Assembly: GCF_003813985.1 (NCBI RefSeq)
Contig: NZ_CP033897.1
Location: 2,199,211-2,263,210 of the forward strand
Direction: 5' to 3'
Length of the DNA stretch: 64,000 nucleotides
From: Corynebacterium gerontici
GTDB taxonomy: Bacteria; Actinomycetota; Actinomycetes; Mycobacteriales; Mycobacteriaceae
Positions within the stretch are counted from its first letter, which is position 1, and every line of letters begins with the position of its first letter. The notes under the pieces were generated by a model that saw nothing but the letters and a program-made list of their open reading frames with translations, was not told the DNA's origin and ran no database searches. The position numbers and the translations under genes are program-made. Shown here piece after piece: positions 8,202 to 16,466 of the stretch.

Positions 8202-8849
8202 ATGAGCATTCTCGTCACCGGCGCCAGTAAAGGTATCGGCCTCTCTGTCGTTTCTTCGCTTATCGACGACAACCGCGACGTCATCGCCCAGTACCGCTCG
8301 ACCCCGCCTCCCCTGGAGCACGAGCGTTTGACCTGGTGGCGCGCTTCATTTGAGCCCGGCGCCACGGCCTATTTGCCTGCCGCCGAGTATGAGGCGGTGG
8401 TCCACTGCGCTGGCGTGGTGGAGTTGGGCACCTGCGCCACGCTGAGCGAGCAGGCGTGGCGTGACCACATGGAAGTGAATCTGTACGCTCCAGTGCGTCT
8501 GACCAATATGGTGTTGCCTTCTCTACGGGAGCGCGACGGGCACGTTATCTATATCAACTCCGGTGCGGGGTTGCACACAAAGCCCGAGTGGGGCGCGTAT
8601 TCCGCCAGCAAGTTTGCAGCCCGCGCTTGGTGTGACACGCTGCGAGCCGAGGAACCGAAGATTCGCGTCACCAGCATTTATCCAGGCCGCGTGGATACTG
8701 ATATGCAGCGGGGCATCGTCGCCTACGAGGGCGGAGAGTACGATGGTTCGCAGTTCATCGCCGCGCAGACCATTGCCCAGACGGTAGTTTCGGTACTGCA
8801 CACCCCGCGCGATGCGCAGGTTCACGATATTTCCATCCGTCCGCGCTAG
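8202..8849 (+). CDS. Short-chain dehydrogenase/reductase
   Basis: A 215-residue SDR. The cofactor loop TGASKGIG is at residues 6-13, the AVVHCAGVV strand stands for the NAG motif, the catalytic serine is in YINSGAG and the catalytic YxxxK is YSASK. Oxidoreductase activity on NAD(P)H is therefore expected, but the substrate is unknown. It starts 9 bp after the universal stress gene and ends 10 bp before the next gene, so the three probably form one unit. Confidence 0.88.
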   Translation: MSILVTGASKGIGLSVVSSLIDDNRDVIAQYRSTPPPLEHERLTWWRASFEPGATAYLPAAEYEAVVHCAGVVELGTCATLSEQAWRDHMEVNLYAPVRLTNMVLPSLRERDGHVIYINSGAGLHTKPEWGAYSASKFAARAWCDTLRAEEPKIRVTSIYPGRVDTDMQRGIVAYEGGEYDGSQFIAAQTIAQTVVSVLHTPRDAQVHDISIRPR

Positions 8850-8859
8850 GAGGCATGCT

Positions 8860-9333
8860 GTGGCTCATCCCATCGAGCATCCGGAAAACGACCTCACCTC
8901 CGACGCCGACTACGCTAATCGCCACCGCCCCGCCCCACGCACCTTTGATGAGCTTGCCGACGCCCCCGACCCCTACTTAGAGGCCCAACGCAATCGCCGC
9001 TCCACCAAGGAGGCCATCGTCTTCACCCTGGCCGTGCCCGTGCTCACGGTCGTGGTTGCTTTCTTGCTCGCCGTCGTCGCCCGCGTGCTCGGCGGCCCCT
9101 TGTGCGAAGACGGGCACGCAACTTGGATCTGCAGCAGGCAGGCGGAGATTTGGTGGCCAATCGCCTCCTCCGGCATTCCCGTCGGAGGCGTGCTCGCTTG
9201 CGGATTCATCCTGTGGCGCAAGTACATCGGATACATCCGCTGGCGCCCATGGATGGGCGCTTTCTGGGCCACCGCCCTTTGGATGATGTTCTGGATGACG
9301 ATCACCTTCCAAATGATGATCGTCGGACACTAG
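8860..9333 (+). CDS. Integral membrane protein of unknown function
   Basis: A GTG at 8860 follows a perfect AGGAGG by 6 nt, giving a 157-residue product. The first 45 residues are hydrophilic and acidic ([20 protein letters not shown]), then three hydrophobic segments follow: [20 protein letters not shown], the stretch from [17 protein letters not shown], and [20 protein letters not shown]. Two cysteines, [13 protein letters not shown], sit between helices 1 and 2. I do not recognise a family. The gene is convergent with trhO and the ends overlap by 4 bp. Confidence 0.75.
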   Translation: MAHPIEHPENDLTSDADYANRHRPAPRTFDELADAPDPYLEAQRNRRSTKEAIVFTLAVPVLTVVVAFLLAVVARVLGGPLCEDGHATWICSRQAEIWWPIASSGIPVGGVLACGFILWRKYIGYIRWRPWMGAFWATALWMMFWMTITFQMMIVGH

Positions 9334-10268
9334 TGCGCAAGCTCCTCCGCAGCTTGACGAGCCACCTCTTTGCAACGCTCGCGCCCGCAGTTTCGAGTTT
9401 CCACATTTGAGTAGCAATCGGGGCACATCAGCACCAGCTCGCGACATTCATCCTCGTTAACGCAGTGCTCAAACTTGTTGGTTGCCGCCCCGCACTGCAC
9501 GCAGTGGCCGAGCTGCACAAAACCGGGATCCTCAGTGCCGGCACCAAATTCCATGTGCATCCGCTTGTCAAAGACGTAGAGGGATCCTTCCCACAACCCA
9601 TCGTTGCCGAACTTCTCCCCGTAGCGGACGATGCCACCATCGATTTGGTACACCTCCTCAAACCCGCGATTTTTCATCAGCGAGGAGAGGATCTCGCAGC
9701 GGATACCGCCGGTGCAGTAGGAAATGACTGGCTTATCTTTCATCCAGTCATACTTCCCCGACTCCAGCTCCTTGATGAAGTCATGGGTAGTGTTCACATC
9801 AGGCACCACGGCGTTCTTGAACTTGCCGATCTTCGCCTCCATGGCGTTCCGCCCATCAAAGAACACGACGTCCTCGCCGCGTTCCTCCACCAGCTTGTTC
9901 ACCTCTTCCGGCTTGAGGTGGACTCCCCCGCCGACGACGCCCTTCTCATCGACCTTCAACTCACCCGGCGCGCCGAAGGCCACGATCTCATCGCGCACCT
10001 TCACACTCAGCTTGGGGAAATCCTCAGCTCCGCCCTCAGACCACTTGAACTCGGTGCCCTTAAATCCTGGATACTCGCGGAACTTGCGCACGTATTGCTT
10101 ACAGCTATCCATCGGCCCGCCCACAGTTCCATTGATGCCATGCTCCGAGATGAGGATGCGCCCCTTGAGCCCAAGGAGCTGGCAGAGCTCACGCTGCCAC
10201 AGCATCAGCGCCTTCGGATCAGCGATAGGCGTGAACTTGTAATACAGGAGGATTTTGCTTTGTTGCAC
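9330..10268 (-). CDS. trhO: tRNA uridine(34) hydroxylase, rhodanese-like
   Basis: A 312-residue protein with the TrhO (YceA) layout: an N-terminal acylphosphatase-like domain ([17 protein letters not shown]), a rhodanese domain with the active-site loop [12 protein letters not shown], and a C-terminal cysteine-rich part ([14 protein letters not shown] and [13 protein letters not shown]). TrhO makes 5-hydroxyuridine at the wobble position of tRNAs with prephenate-independent oxygen chemistry. The GTG at 10268 is favoured because a TAGCAT -10 lies 7 nt ahead; the ATG at 10301 would overlap the gluconokinase start. It is divergent from gntK with 27 bp between the starts. Confidence 0.9.
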   Translation of the reverse strand: MQQSKILLYYKFTPIADPKALMLWQRELCQLLGLKGRILISEHGINGTVGGPMDSCKQYVRKFREYPGFKGTEFKWSEGGAEDFPKLSVKVRDEIVAFGAPGELKVDEKGVVGGGVHLKPEEVNKLVEERGEDVVFFDGRNAMEAKIGKFKNAVVPDVNTTHDFIKELESGKYDWMKDKPVISYCTGGIRCEILSSLMKNRGFEEVYQIDGGIVRYGEKFGNDGLWEGSLYVFDKRMHMEFGAGTEDPGFVQLGHCVQCGAATNKFEHCVNEDECRELVLMCPDCYSNVETRNCGRERCKEVARQAAEELAH

Positions 10269-10295
10269 GACTTTGATGCTACTACGCTCGGGAAG

Positions 10296-10778
10296 GTGCA
10301 CATCATTCTCATGGGAGTTTCAGGCAGCGGCAAAACTACAGTCGGCACACTACTCGCCGAACGCTTAGGCATGACCTACCGCGACGGCGACGACCTCCAC
10401 CCCGAAGCCAATGTGCAGAAAATGGCCTCCGGTACCCCGCTTAACGACGACGACCGCTGGCCATGGCTTCAGCGCGTAGGCGACTGGCTGTCCGCACACA
10501 ATGGGGTGATGGCCTGCAGCGCCCTAAAACGCACCTACCGCGACTACATCCGCGAGTTCGCCCCCACCGCCGTATTCGTCCACGTCCACGGCACCCGCGA
10601 ACTACTGGCCCAACGCATGGCCGCCCGCAAAGGCCACTTCATGCCCGTCTCCCTCCTGGACTCCCAATTAGCCACGCTCGAACCCCTCGAATCCGACGAA
10701 CCCGGCGCCGTGTTCTCCATCGACGCCACCCCCGAAGCTATCGTCGACGCCATCGTGGATTGGCTGGAGCAACACTAG
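10296..10778 (+). CDS. gntK: Gluconokinase
   Basis: A 160-residue kinase of the P-loop gluconokinase family. The Walker A loop GVSGSGKTT is at residues 7-15, followed by the gluconate-binding [19 protein letters not shown] and by [14 protein letters not shown], then the [20 protein letters not shown] lid segment. It phosphorylates gluconate to 6-phosphogluconate for the pentose phosphate pathway. The start is the GTG at 10296; TACGCT lies 7 nt before it, so the mRNA may be leaderless. The matching permease gene lies downstream on the opposite strand across the repeat array. Confidence 0.92.
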   Translation: MHIILMGVSGSGKTTVGTLLAERLGMTYRDGDDLHPEANVQKMASGTPLNDDDRWPWLQRVGDWLSAHNGVMACSALKRTYRDYIREFAPTAVFVHVHGTRELLAQRMAARKGHFMPVSLLDSQLATLEPLESDEPGAVFSIDATPEAIVDAIVDWLEQH

Positions 10779-10811
10779 CTTCCTAGCGTGGGACGCTGCT
10801 CCTCACCACCC

Positions 10812-11250
10812 TCTGTGCACGTTCCCATGCCAAACCGACACCGCCACCGCTCATCCCGGACCAACCGGCACGGGAAACAGCACACCCGTGCACGATCCCA
10901 TGCCAAACTGACACCGCCACCGCTCATCCCGGACCCACCGGCACGGGAAACAGCACACCCGTGCACGATCCCATGCCAAACCGACACCAGCACCAGCCAA
11001 CCCGAGCCAACTGACATGGGAAACAACACACCCGTACACGTTCCCATGCCAAACCGACACCAGCACCAGCCAACCCGAGCCAACTGACATGGGAAACAAC
11101 ACACCCGTACACGTTCCCATGCCAAACCGACACCAGCACCGGCCAACCAGGACCAACTGACACGGGAAACAACACACCCGTGCACCTTCCCATGCCAAAC
11201 CGACACCGCCACCGCTCATCCCGGACCCACCGGCACGGGAAACAGCACAC
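10812..11250. repeat. Six-copy 73-bp tandem repeat array
   Basis: The word ATGCC at 10827, 10900, 10973, 11046, 11119 and 11192 recurs at exactly 73 bp, with the whole unit conserved to a few base changes. At each unit junction GGCACGGGAA or GACATGGGAA faces TTCCCATGCC, so every junction can form a hairpin around a short loop. There are no unique spacers, so it is not a CRISPR. The period is not a multiple of three, and the frames crossing it look like shadows. It lies between the 3' ends of gntK and gntP. Two unit subtypes (CGCCACCGCTCATCC and AGCACCAGCCAACCC centres) are visible. Confidence 0.95.
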
Positions 11251-11251
11251 A

Positions 11252-11282
11252 AGAAAACGACGCCGCCCGAAGGTGGCGCCGC
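11252..11282 (-). terminator. Terminator after gntP
   Basis: On the minus strand GCGCCACC and GGCGGCG pair around TTCG with one mismatch, and TCGTTTTC follows. Confidence 0.55.
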
Positions 11283-11297
11283 TTCGCAATAGACGGG

Positions 11298-12686
11298 TTA
11301 CAGTGCGAGACTCACTCCGTAGAGCGCGAGCGTCATCAAGAATCCGACGGTACCGATGAGCACCTGGTTCATGGTCCACGTCTTGAGGGTGGTGGCTACG
11401 TCCATGCCCATCAGGCGGCCGACGAGCCAGAAGCCGGAGTCATTGACGTGGGAGCCGAACACTGAGCCAGCGGCAGCGGCGAGCACCATGAGGGCTGTTT
11501 GCATGGCGTTGAAGTCGCCTGCTGCGACGGCGGGAGCCATGAGCGCGGCAGTGGTTGTGAGTGCAACGGTCGCGGAGCCTTGCGCCAGACGCAGGAGTAC
11601 GGCGATGATCCAGCAACCGAAAATTACTGGTACACCTAGGTTTTCCATGGAGCTTGCAAGTGCGTCGCCGATTCCGGAGGTGCGCAGCACGCCGCCGAAC
11701 ATGCCACCGGCGCCGGTGATGAGCACCACGGAGCAGATGGGACCCAGCGATCCTTCGAGGATGCCTTCAATGTCTTTGCGCGAGCGACCTTGGCGCAGAC
11801 CTAGCAAGCCTATCGCTAGCAGTGTGGTGATCAGCAGGGCAATGGGTGTGGAACCGATGAAGCCCATGAGCTTCGCAAACCCGGTATCTTCAGCAACCCA
11901 CCCCGCTGCTACAGCCATGTTCATGCCGGTGTTGCCGAAGATCAGAAGGATAGGCAGCAGCAACACGACCACGACGGTTCCCGGCCCGGCGGGATTGGCG
12001 GGTAGTTCAACTTGCTTGCCCCCGGTGAGCAGGTCCGGAACGGGCAGGGGGTACTTCTTGCCCAGGTATTTACCCCAGAGGTAGCCGGAGACGTACCAGG
12101 TTGGGATCGCGGCGATGAGGCCGAGTAGCAGCACCAAGCCAATGTCGGCTTTGAAGAATTCGCTGGCTGCGATGGGGCCGGGGTGCGGTGGCAGGAAGAC
12201 GTGCATGACGGAGAATGCGCCGACTGCGGGGATGCCGTAGGCGAGCACGGGCCCTCCGAGGCGTCGTGCCACGGCGAAGATCACGGGCAGCATGACCATC
12301 AGGCCGGCGTCGAAGAAGATCGGAAAGCCCATGATCAGCGAGGCGATGCCGAGCGCGAGTGGGGCGCGTTCTTCGCCGAATTTGCGCACCATGGCGTCGG
12401 CAAGCGCTTGGGCGCCTCCGGATGTCTCCACGAGCCTGCCCAGCATTGCGCCGAGCCCGACCAGGAGGGCGATGCCGGCGAGTGTTTTGCCGAAGCCTTC
12501 GGTCATGGTTGGGAGGACGCCGTCGATGGGGATGCCGGCGGCGATGGCCGTGAAGGCGGAGACGATGATGAGCGTGAGGAAGGCGTGCAGTCGAAGCACG
12601 ATCACGCAGAAAAGAATGGCTGCAATCGCGGCGGCGGCGATGGCGAGTAGAGGTCCGGCGCCGAGCGTCGGCTCCCATGTATCCAT
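11298..12686 (-). CDS. gntP: Gluconate:H+ symporter, GntP family
   Basis: A 462-residue protein with about 12 membrane segments and the GntP family course: LHAFLTLIIVSAFTAIAAGI, EGFGKTLAGIALLVGLGAML, GFPIFFDAGLMVMLPVIF and the FLPPHPGPIAASEFF loop. It imports gluconate, the substrate of the kinase encoded just across the repeat array. The start at 12686 (MDTWEPTLGAGPLLAI) has GAGG 9 nt upstream; an upstream in-frame ATG at 12761 would cross the divergent nei promoter. A TGACAT box and AT-rich -10 precede the gene. Confidence 0.92.
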   Translation of the reverse strand: MDTWEPTLGAGPLLAIAAAAIAAILFCVIVLRLHAFLTLIIVSAFTAIAAGIPIDGVLPTMTEGFGKTLAGIALLVGLGAMLGRLVETSGGAQALADAMVRKFGEERAPLALGIASLIMGFPIFFDAGLMVMLPVIFAVARRLGGPVLAYGIPAVGAFSVMHVFLPPHPGPIAASEFFKADIGLVLLLGLIAAIPTWYVSGYLWGKYLGKKYPLPVPDLLTGGKQVELPANPAGPGTVVVVLLLPILLIFGNTGMNMAVAAGWVAEDTGFAKLMGFIGSTPIALLITTLLAIGLLGLRQGRSRKDIEGILEGSLGPICSVVLITGAGGMFGGVLRTSGIGDALASSMENLGVPVIFGCWIIAVLLRLAQGSATVALTTTAALMAPAVAAGDFNAMQTALMVLAAAAGSVFGSHVNDSGFWLVGRLMGMDVATTLKTWTMNQVLIGTVGFLMTLALYGVSLAL

Positions 12687-12775
12687 TGGCAGATACCTCA
12701 CAATAATTAGGAAAATGTATGTCAGGTTACAGTGTATATTTCCTCTTTTTCGCGGTGGCAATTAGCATCGGTTTC

Positions 12776-13579
12776 ATGCCCGAAGGCCACGTAATTCATC
12801 GACTCGCCCGCGAACTCGACCAGCATTTTTGCGGCACCTCTCCGCAGGTGTCCTCGCCGCAGGGCCGCTTCGCCACCGAGGCCGCGCTACTCAATGGCGC
12901 CCCCTATGATCACGCCGAGGCCTGGGGCAAGCACTTGTTTATACATTTCGCGCCGGAACGTCACGAGCATATTGTGCATATCCATCTGGGTCTCATTGGC
13001 AGCTTGCGCTTCGAGCTTGTCGACGACCCCTGGGGCCAAATCCGCTTCCGCATTCAAAGCGATGCTATCGCCGCTAATCTCCGCGGCCCTCAGTGGTGTC
13101 GGCTCATCACCGAGGAGGAGCAATCGTTGGCGGTGGCCCGCCTTGGCGCTGACCCTCTGCGGGCAGATGCGGACCCATCTGAGACGTTTCGCAAGGTCGG
13201 ACGTTCCCGTAAGTCCATCGCTGCACTATTGATGGACCAGAAGCTTTTTGCGGGCGTGGGGAATATTTATCGCGCGGAAACACTGTTTCGCCTGGGCCTC
13301 TCCCCTTTCACACCCGGCGTAAATGAAACTGCATTGCCTGCAATCTGGCAAGATTTACAAGAGTTAATGGCAGATGGGGTGCTCAAAGGCCGGATCGATA
13401 CGGTGCGCCCCGAACATACCCCGGAGGCAATGGGTAGGTCACCTCGGAAGGACGATCACGGTGGGGAAGTGTATGTGTATCGTCGTGCCGGACAGCCTTG
13501 CTATGTGTGTGGGCACGAGATCGCCGAGCAGGTGTTGGAAGGGCGCAATCTCTTTTGGTGTCCGCGGTGCCAGGGATAA
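12776..13579 (+). CDS. nei: Endonuclease VIII (formamidopyrimidine-DNA glycosylase family)
   Basis: A 267-residue base-excision repair enzyme. The start at 12776 gives MPEGHVIHRLA, whose Pro-2 and Glu-3 are the catalytic N-terminal nucleophile and acid after Met removal, so the longer frame from 12719 is not the gene. The helix-two-turn-helix has FAGVGNIYRAETLFR, and the C-terminal zinc finger is CYVCGHEIAEQV with CPRCQG. It removes oxidised pyrimidines and nicks the DNA. It is divergent from gntP, with a TATATT -10 in the gap near 12736. Confidence 0.93.
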   Translation: MPEGHVIHRLARELDQHFCGTSPQVSSPQGRFATEAALLNGAPYDHAEAWGKHLFIHFAPERHEHIVHIHLGLIGSLRFELVDDPWGQIRFRIQSDAIAANLRGPQWCRLITEEEQSLAVARLGADPLRADADPSETFRKVGRSRKSIAALLMDQKLFAGVGNIYRAETLFRLGLSPFTPGVNETALPAIWQDLQELMADGVLKGRIDTVRPEHTPEAMGRSPRKDDHGGEVYVYRRAGQPCYVCGHEIAEQVLEGRNLFWCPRCQG

Positions 13580-13588
13580 GCTACAGCC

Positions 13589-15058
13589 ATGAGCATGCAG
13601 GCACTTCCCGCAAAGGTGATCGCGGCAATTGAAGCTCCGCTGATTCAATCGGCGGGTCCGGACGAGCTGATGCAAAAAGCAGCACACCAGGTGGCACTGG
13701 CCGCGCGTGCGATGTTGCCAAGTGGGAAGATTCTTATTCTTGCAGGCTCCGGGGGCAACGGCGGTGATGGGCTCTATGCCGGTGCCGAGCTTGCGATGCA
13801 AGGCTATGAGGTGGAGGCGTTGCTGCTCGGTTCGCGAGTCCATACCCGGGCAACAGAGGCATTTGCTTTGGCGGGCGGGACACTCACGGAAGATCCCCAA
13901 ACGCCAGACTTACTCATCGACGCCATCCTCGGCATCGGTGCCAAAGGCGCCCTGCGCCCCCGCGCGGCATCGGCGGCTGCCAAATTTCGGGAGATTCCCA
14001 CGTTGAGCGTCGATATTCCTTCGGGCATCGATCCTGATAGGGGAGTACCGACGGGAGAGGACTTCTTTAGCGCTAACGTCACCGTGACGTTTGGGTGTCC
14101 ACGCTACGCGCACGGTCTTTCGCCCCACTGTGGCGAAGTATGGGTGGCAGATCTTGAACCGATCAGTTCCGCTTTGCGTGAGGCCAAGACCCGGGAATCC
14201 CTGGAGGTGCACAAGGCTATTGAACGCTCGAAATATTCTATGCCGGCCTCGCTACAACAAGTTGGCATCAATATTGATTGGCCACAATTTGAACCGCAGC
14301 CAAATCATCATAAGTACACCGGATCAGCAGGTATCCTCGCAGGTTCCGCCCAATACCCAGGAGCTGGCGTCCTAGCAATTGCCGGCGCAATTCACACCAC
14401 CCCAAGCATGAAGCAGCTCTTAGCGGAGGATATTGTGCGCCATTTGGTTTTGCAGCGCTACCCGGAGGTGGTGTGCACGGAAAATATTGAGGCACTCGAA
14501 GCGAAGAGTCAGGCATGGCTTTTCGGCCCCGGCTGCACAGATGCACAGTACCTCCCGCACCTGCTCCAGCGAAGCGAACCCCTCGTAGTCGATGCCAGCG
14601 GCCTCAACATGCTCACGGATTACCTCGAACTCCTCAAAAACAGGAAGGCAGCTACCATCCTCACCCCACACGCGGGGGAATTCGCGAGGCTCGCCAAAGC
14701 CTGTGGCACAAACCCAGAACCCACATTGGATTCAACCCGGGAACTCGCAAGAAACCTCGGCGCCACTGTGCTGTTGAAGGGGCGTTTCACACTCATCAGC
14801 GATGGCACTCAGGCTGTGTCAGTGGATGCGGGGCATGGTTGGCTCGCCACACCGGGCAGTGGAGACGTGCTCAGCGGCATCATGGTGGGGCTGCTGGCGC
14901 AATCGCCGCAAGGGGATCCCTGCCGGATCGCAGCCCGAGCCACAGTCTTACACGCACGCGCTGGGTGGATCGCAGCGCAGACGCCGTCGGGCGCTGGCCC
15001 CGTCACGGCGCTACACATCGCCGAGGCTGTGCCGGAGGCCACAGCGCAGACAGGTTAG
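13589..15058 (+). CDS. nnr: Bifunctional NAD(P)H-hydrate epimerase/dehydratase
   Basis: A 489-residue fusion. The N-terminal YjeF epimerase domain (about residues 1-215) has GSGGNGGDGLYAG and the SVDIPSGID segment; the C-terminal carbohydrate-kinase-like dehydratase (about 225-489) has TILTPHAGEFARL, VLLKGRFTLI and the catalytic GSGDVLSG. It repairs damaged hydrated NAD(P)H. The start ATG lies 6 nt after TAAGCT, which suggests a leaderless message, and the gene follows nei by 9 bp. Confidence 0.95.
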   Translation: MSMQALPAKVIAAIEAPLIQSAGPDELMQKAAHQVALAARAMLPSGKILILAGSGGNGGDGLYAGAELAMQGYEVEALLLGSRVHTRATEAFALAGGTLTEDPQTPDLLIDAILGIGAKGALRPRAASAAAKFREIPTLSVDIPSGIDPDRGVPTGEDFFSANVTVTFGCPRYAHGLSPHCGEVWVADLEPISSALREAKTRESLEVHKAIERSKYSMPASLQQVGINIDWPQFEPQPNHHKYTGSAGILAGSAQYPGAGVLAIAGAIHTTPSMKQLLAEDIVRHLVLQRYPEVVCTENIEALEAKSQAWLFGPGCTDAQYLPHLLQRSEPLVVDASGLNMLTDYLELLKNRKAATILTPHAGEFARLAKACGTNPEPTLDSTRELARNLGATVLLKGRFTLISDGTQAVSVDAGHGWLATPGSGDVLSGIMVGLLAQSPQGDPCRIAARATVLHARAGWIAAQTPSGAGPVTALHIAEAVPEATAQTG

Positions 15059-15119
15059 AATGTGGCGAAGCCGCACAACCCGGCGGCAAAGAACAACGAG
15101 ACCACAAGGACAACACCAC

Positions 15120-16442
15120 ATGTCTGAAGCGCCTGCGTTGGCAAGCACACATTCGCCTGCCCGTCCAAGAATTTTTGCTGCCACCTTTGTTTCTGAAATC
15201 GCCGTCGGCGCACACGTCGGCGGAGTCGGCGCACTGATCGCGCTGCTTGCCCAAGATTTCCAGTTGCCCATCAGCCACTTCGCCATCCTGGGGTCGTTCC
15301 TGGGCGTTGGCATGGTGCTGTTCAGTTTGTTGTCAAAGTGGCTTATGGAGGCCACCGCTGGCATGGTACTGAAGGCATCATCGACCATGGTGATCCTCGG
15401 CGCCCTCGGATTGGCCTTCGCGCCACAGGCGAACCTCGCTATTATTTCTGGGCTCAGTGTTGCGTTGGGCACCTCGCTGGTGATTTTGATTGTCCCCTCG
15501 GTGCTCGCCGGCCCGAATCGCGCCCGCGACATTGCGCTTGCCAATGGCGCATCTTCGGCGGCTTCCATTCTTTCGCCCCTGATGTACGGCCTGTTCGCCT
15601 CGGTGCCGTTTCTGCACGGCCGCTGGGCAGCGCTCATGCTCGCCATCCCGGCGATCTACGTTATGGTGACCATCCGCAACGTGGACTTCGTACACACACC
15701 ATCCGCCTTCGCGGAGCGTCGCGCGGGGAGGAAGGGGAAGCGCCGCCGCGACCTCGCCGACGCCTTTGGCAAGGTTCGTTCCGTGAAGGCTTTTGGTGGC
15801 CCAAAGAACGTCGCTGATGACGAGCTCGCCCGCGCCGCCGTCGCGTCCAGCGCCAATAGTGTGCACGTTTCTTCCTTCAAGGACGATCACCGCCTGCCAA
15901 AGCCGAACAAGCAGGAGCGTCGGCAGGTCAAAATTGGCCTGCTTCGCGTGGCGCTGAGCCTGGTCGCGGAGTTCGCCCTCTACACCTGGGGCGTTGCGCG
16001 GCTTATCGACATTGGAGTGCCCAACGCCACCGCCGCCACCCTGGGCGCAGTGTTCCCCCTGGGCATGGCAGCGGGGCGCCTTTCCGCTGGTGTGCTGATC
16101 CGCTGGCGATTCATTTTCCACGCCAGCATCCTGGGCGCGATGCTCGGAACCATCATCATCGGCACGGGGCAAACACTGCCGGTGCTGGTGGCGGGTCTGC
16201 TGATCGCAGGCGCCGGCAACGCGCTGCTGTACCCAATCACGGTGGATGATCTGGTTGCGCTGCCTTCACTTTCCCCGAACCGCGCCGCCGCTTTGTCCGC
16301 GTTGGCCGGGGGTGTGGTGGTCTTTGCCATGCCCCTGATTTTGGCCTGGCTGCAGCATTACTTGAGCCTCGGGCAGTCGCTCCTGCTGCTCTTCCCGGTG
16401 ACGCTGGTGCTGTTCCTGCTGCCGAATGGGCGCCGGCTTTAA
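15120..16442 (+). CDS. Major facilitator superfamily transporter
   Basis: A 440-residue protein with about 12 membrane helices split by a long, very basic cytoplasmic loop (about residues 195-265; it contains RRAGRKGKRRRDLADAF and a second basic run after LPKPNKQERR). Helix 2 and the following loop are followed by WLMEATAGMVL, as in MFS drug and metabolite exporters. The ATG at 15120 has AAGGAC 11 nt upstream. The substrate is unknown. It is convergent with leuS; a copy of the dispersed motif starts one base after its stop codon. Confidence 0.85.
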   Translation: MSEAPALASTHSPARPRIFAATFVSEIAVGAHVGGVGALIALLAQDFQLPISHFAILGSFLGVGMVLFSLLSKWLMEATAGMVLKASSTMVILGALGLAFAPQANLAIISGLSVALGTSLVILIVPSVLAGPNRARDIALANGASSAASILSPLMYGLFASVPFLHGRWAALMLAIPAIYVMVTIRNVDFVHTPSAFAERRAGRKGKRRRDLADAFGKVRSVKAFGGPKNVADDELARAAVASSANSVHVSSFKDDHRLPKPNKQERRQVKIGLLRVALSLVAEFALYTWGVARLIDIGVPNATAATLGAVFPLGMAAGRLSAGVLIRWRFIFHASILGAMLGTIIIGTGQTLPVLVAGLLIAGAGNALLYPITVDDLVALPSLSPNRAAALSALAGGVVVFAMPLILAWLQHYLSLGQSLLLLFPVTLVLFLLPNGRRL

Positions 16443-16453
16443 GCTTTTCGACG
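16443..16453 (+). repeat. Dispersed motif GCTTTTCGACG, copy b
   Basis: It starts immediately after the MFS stop, in the 24-bp gap to the leuS 3' end, and continues as CCCACC. Confidence 0.6.
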
Positions 16454-16466
16454 CCCACCGTCCGCA

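Noticed and set aside
10812..11250. CRISPR array
   Set aside because: The 73-bp units follow each other directly; there are no unique spacers and no cas genes nearby.
10775..11379. Long minus-strand ORFs across the repeat array
   Set aside because: They exist because the repeat lacks stops in several frames; the 73-bp period shifts frame at each unit and there is no ribosome site.
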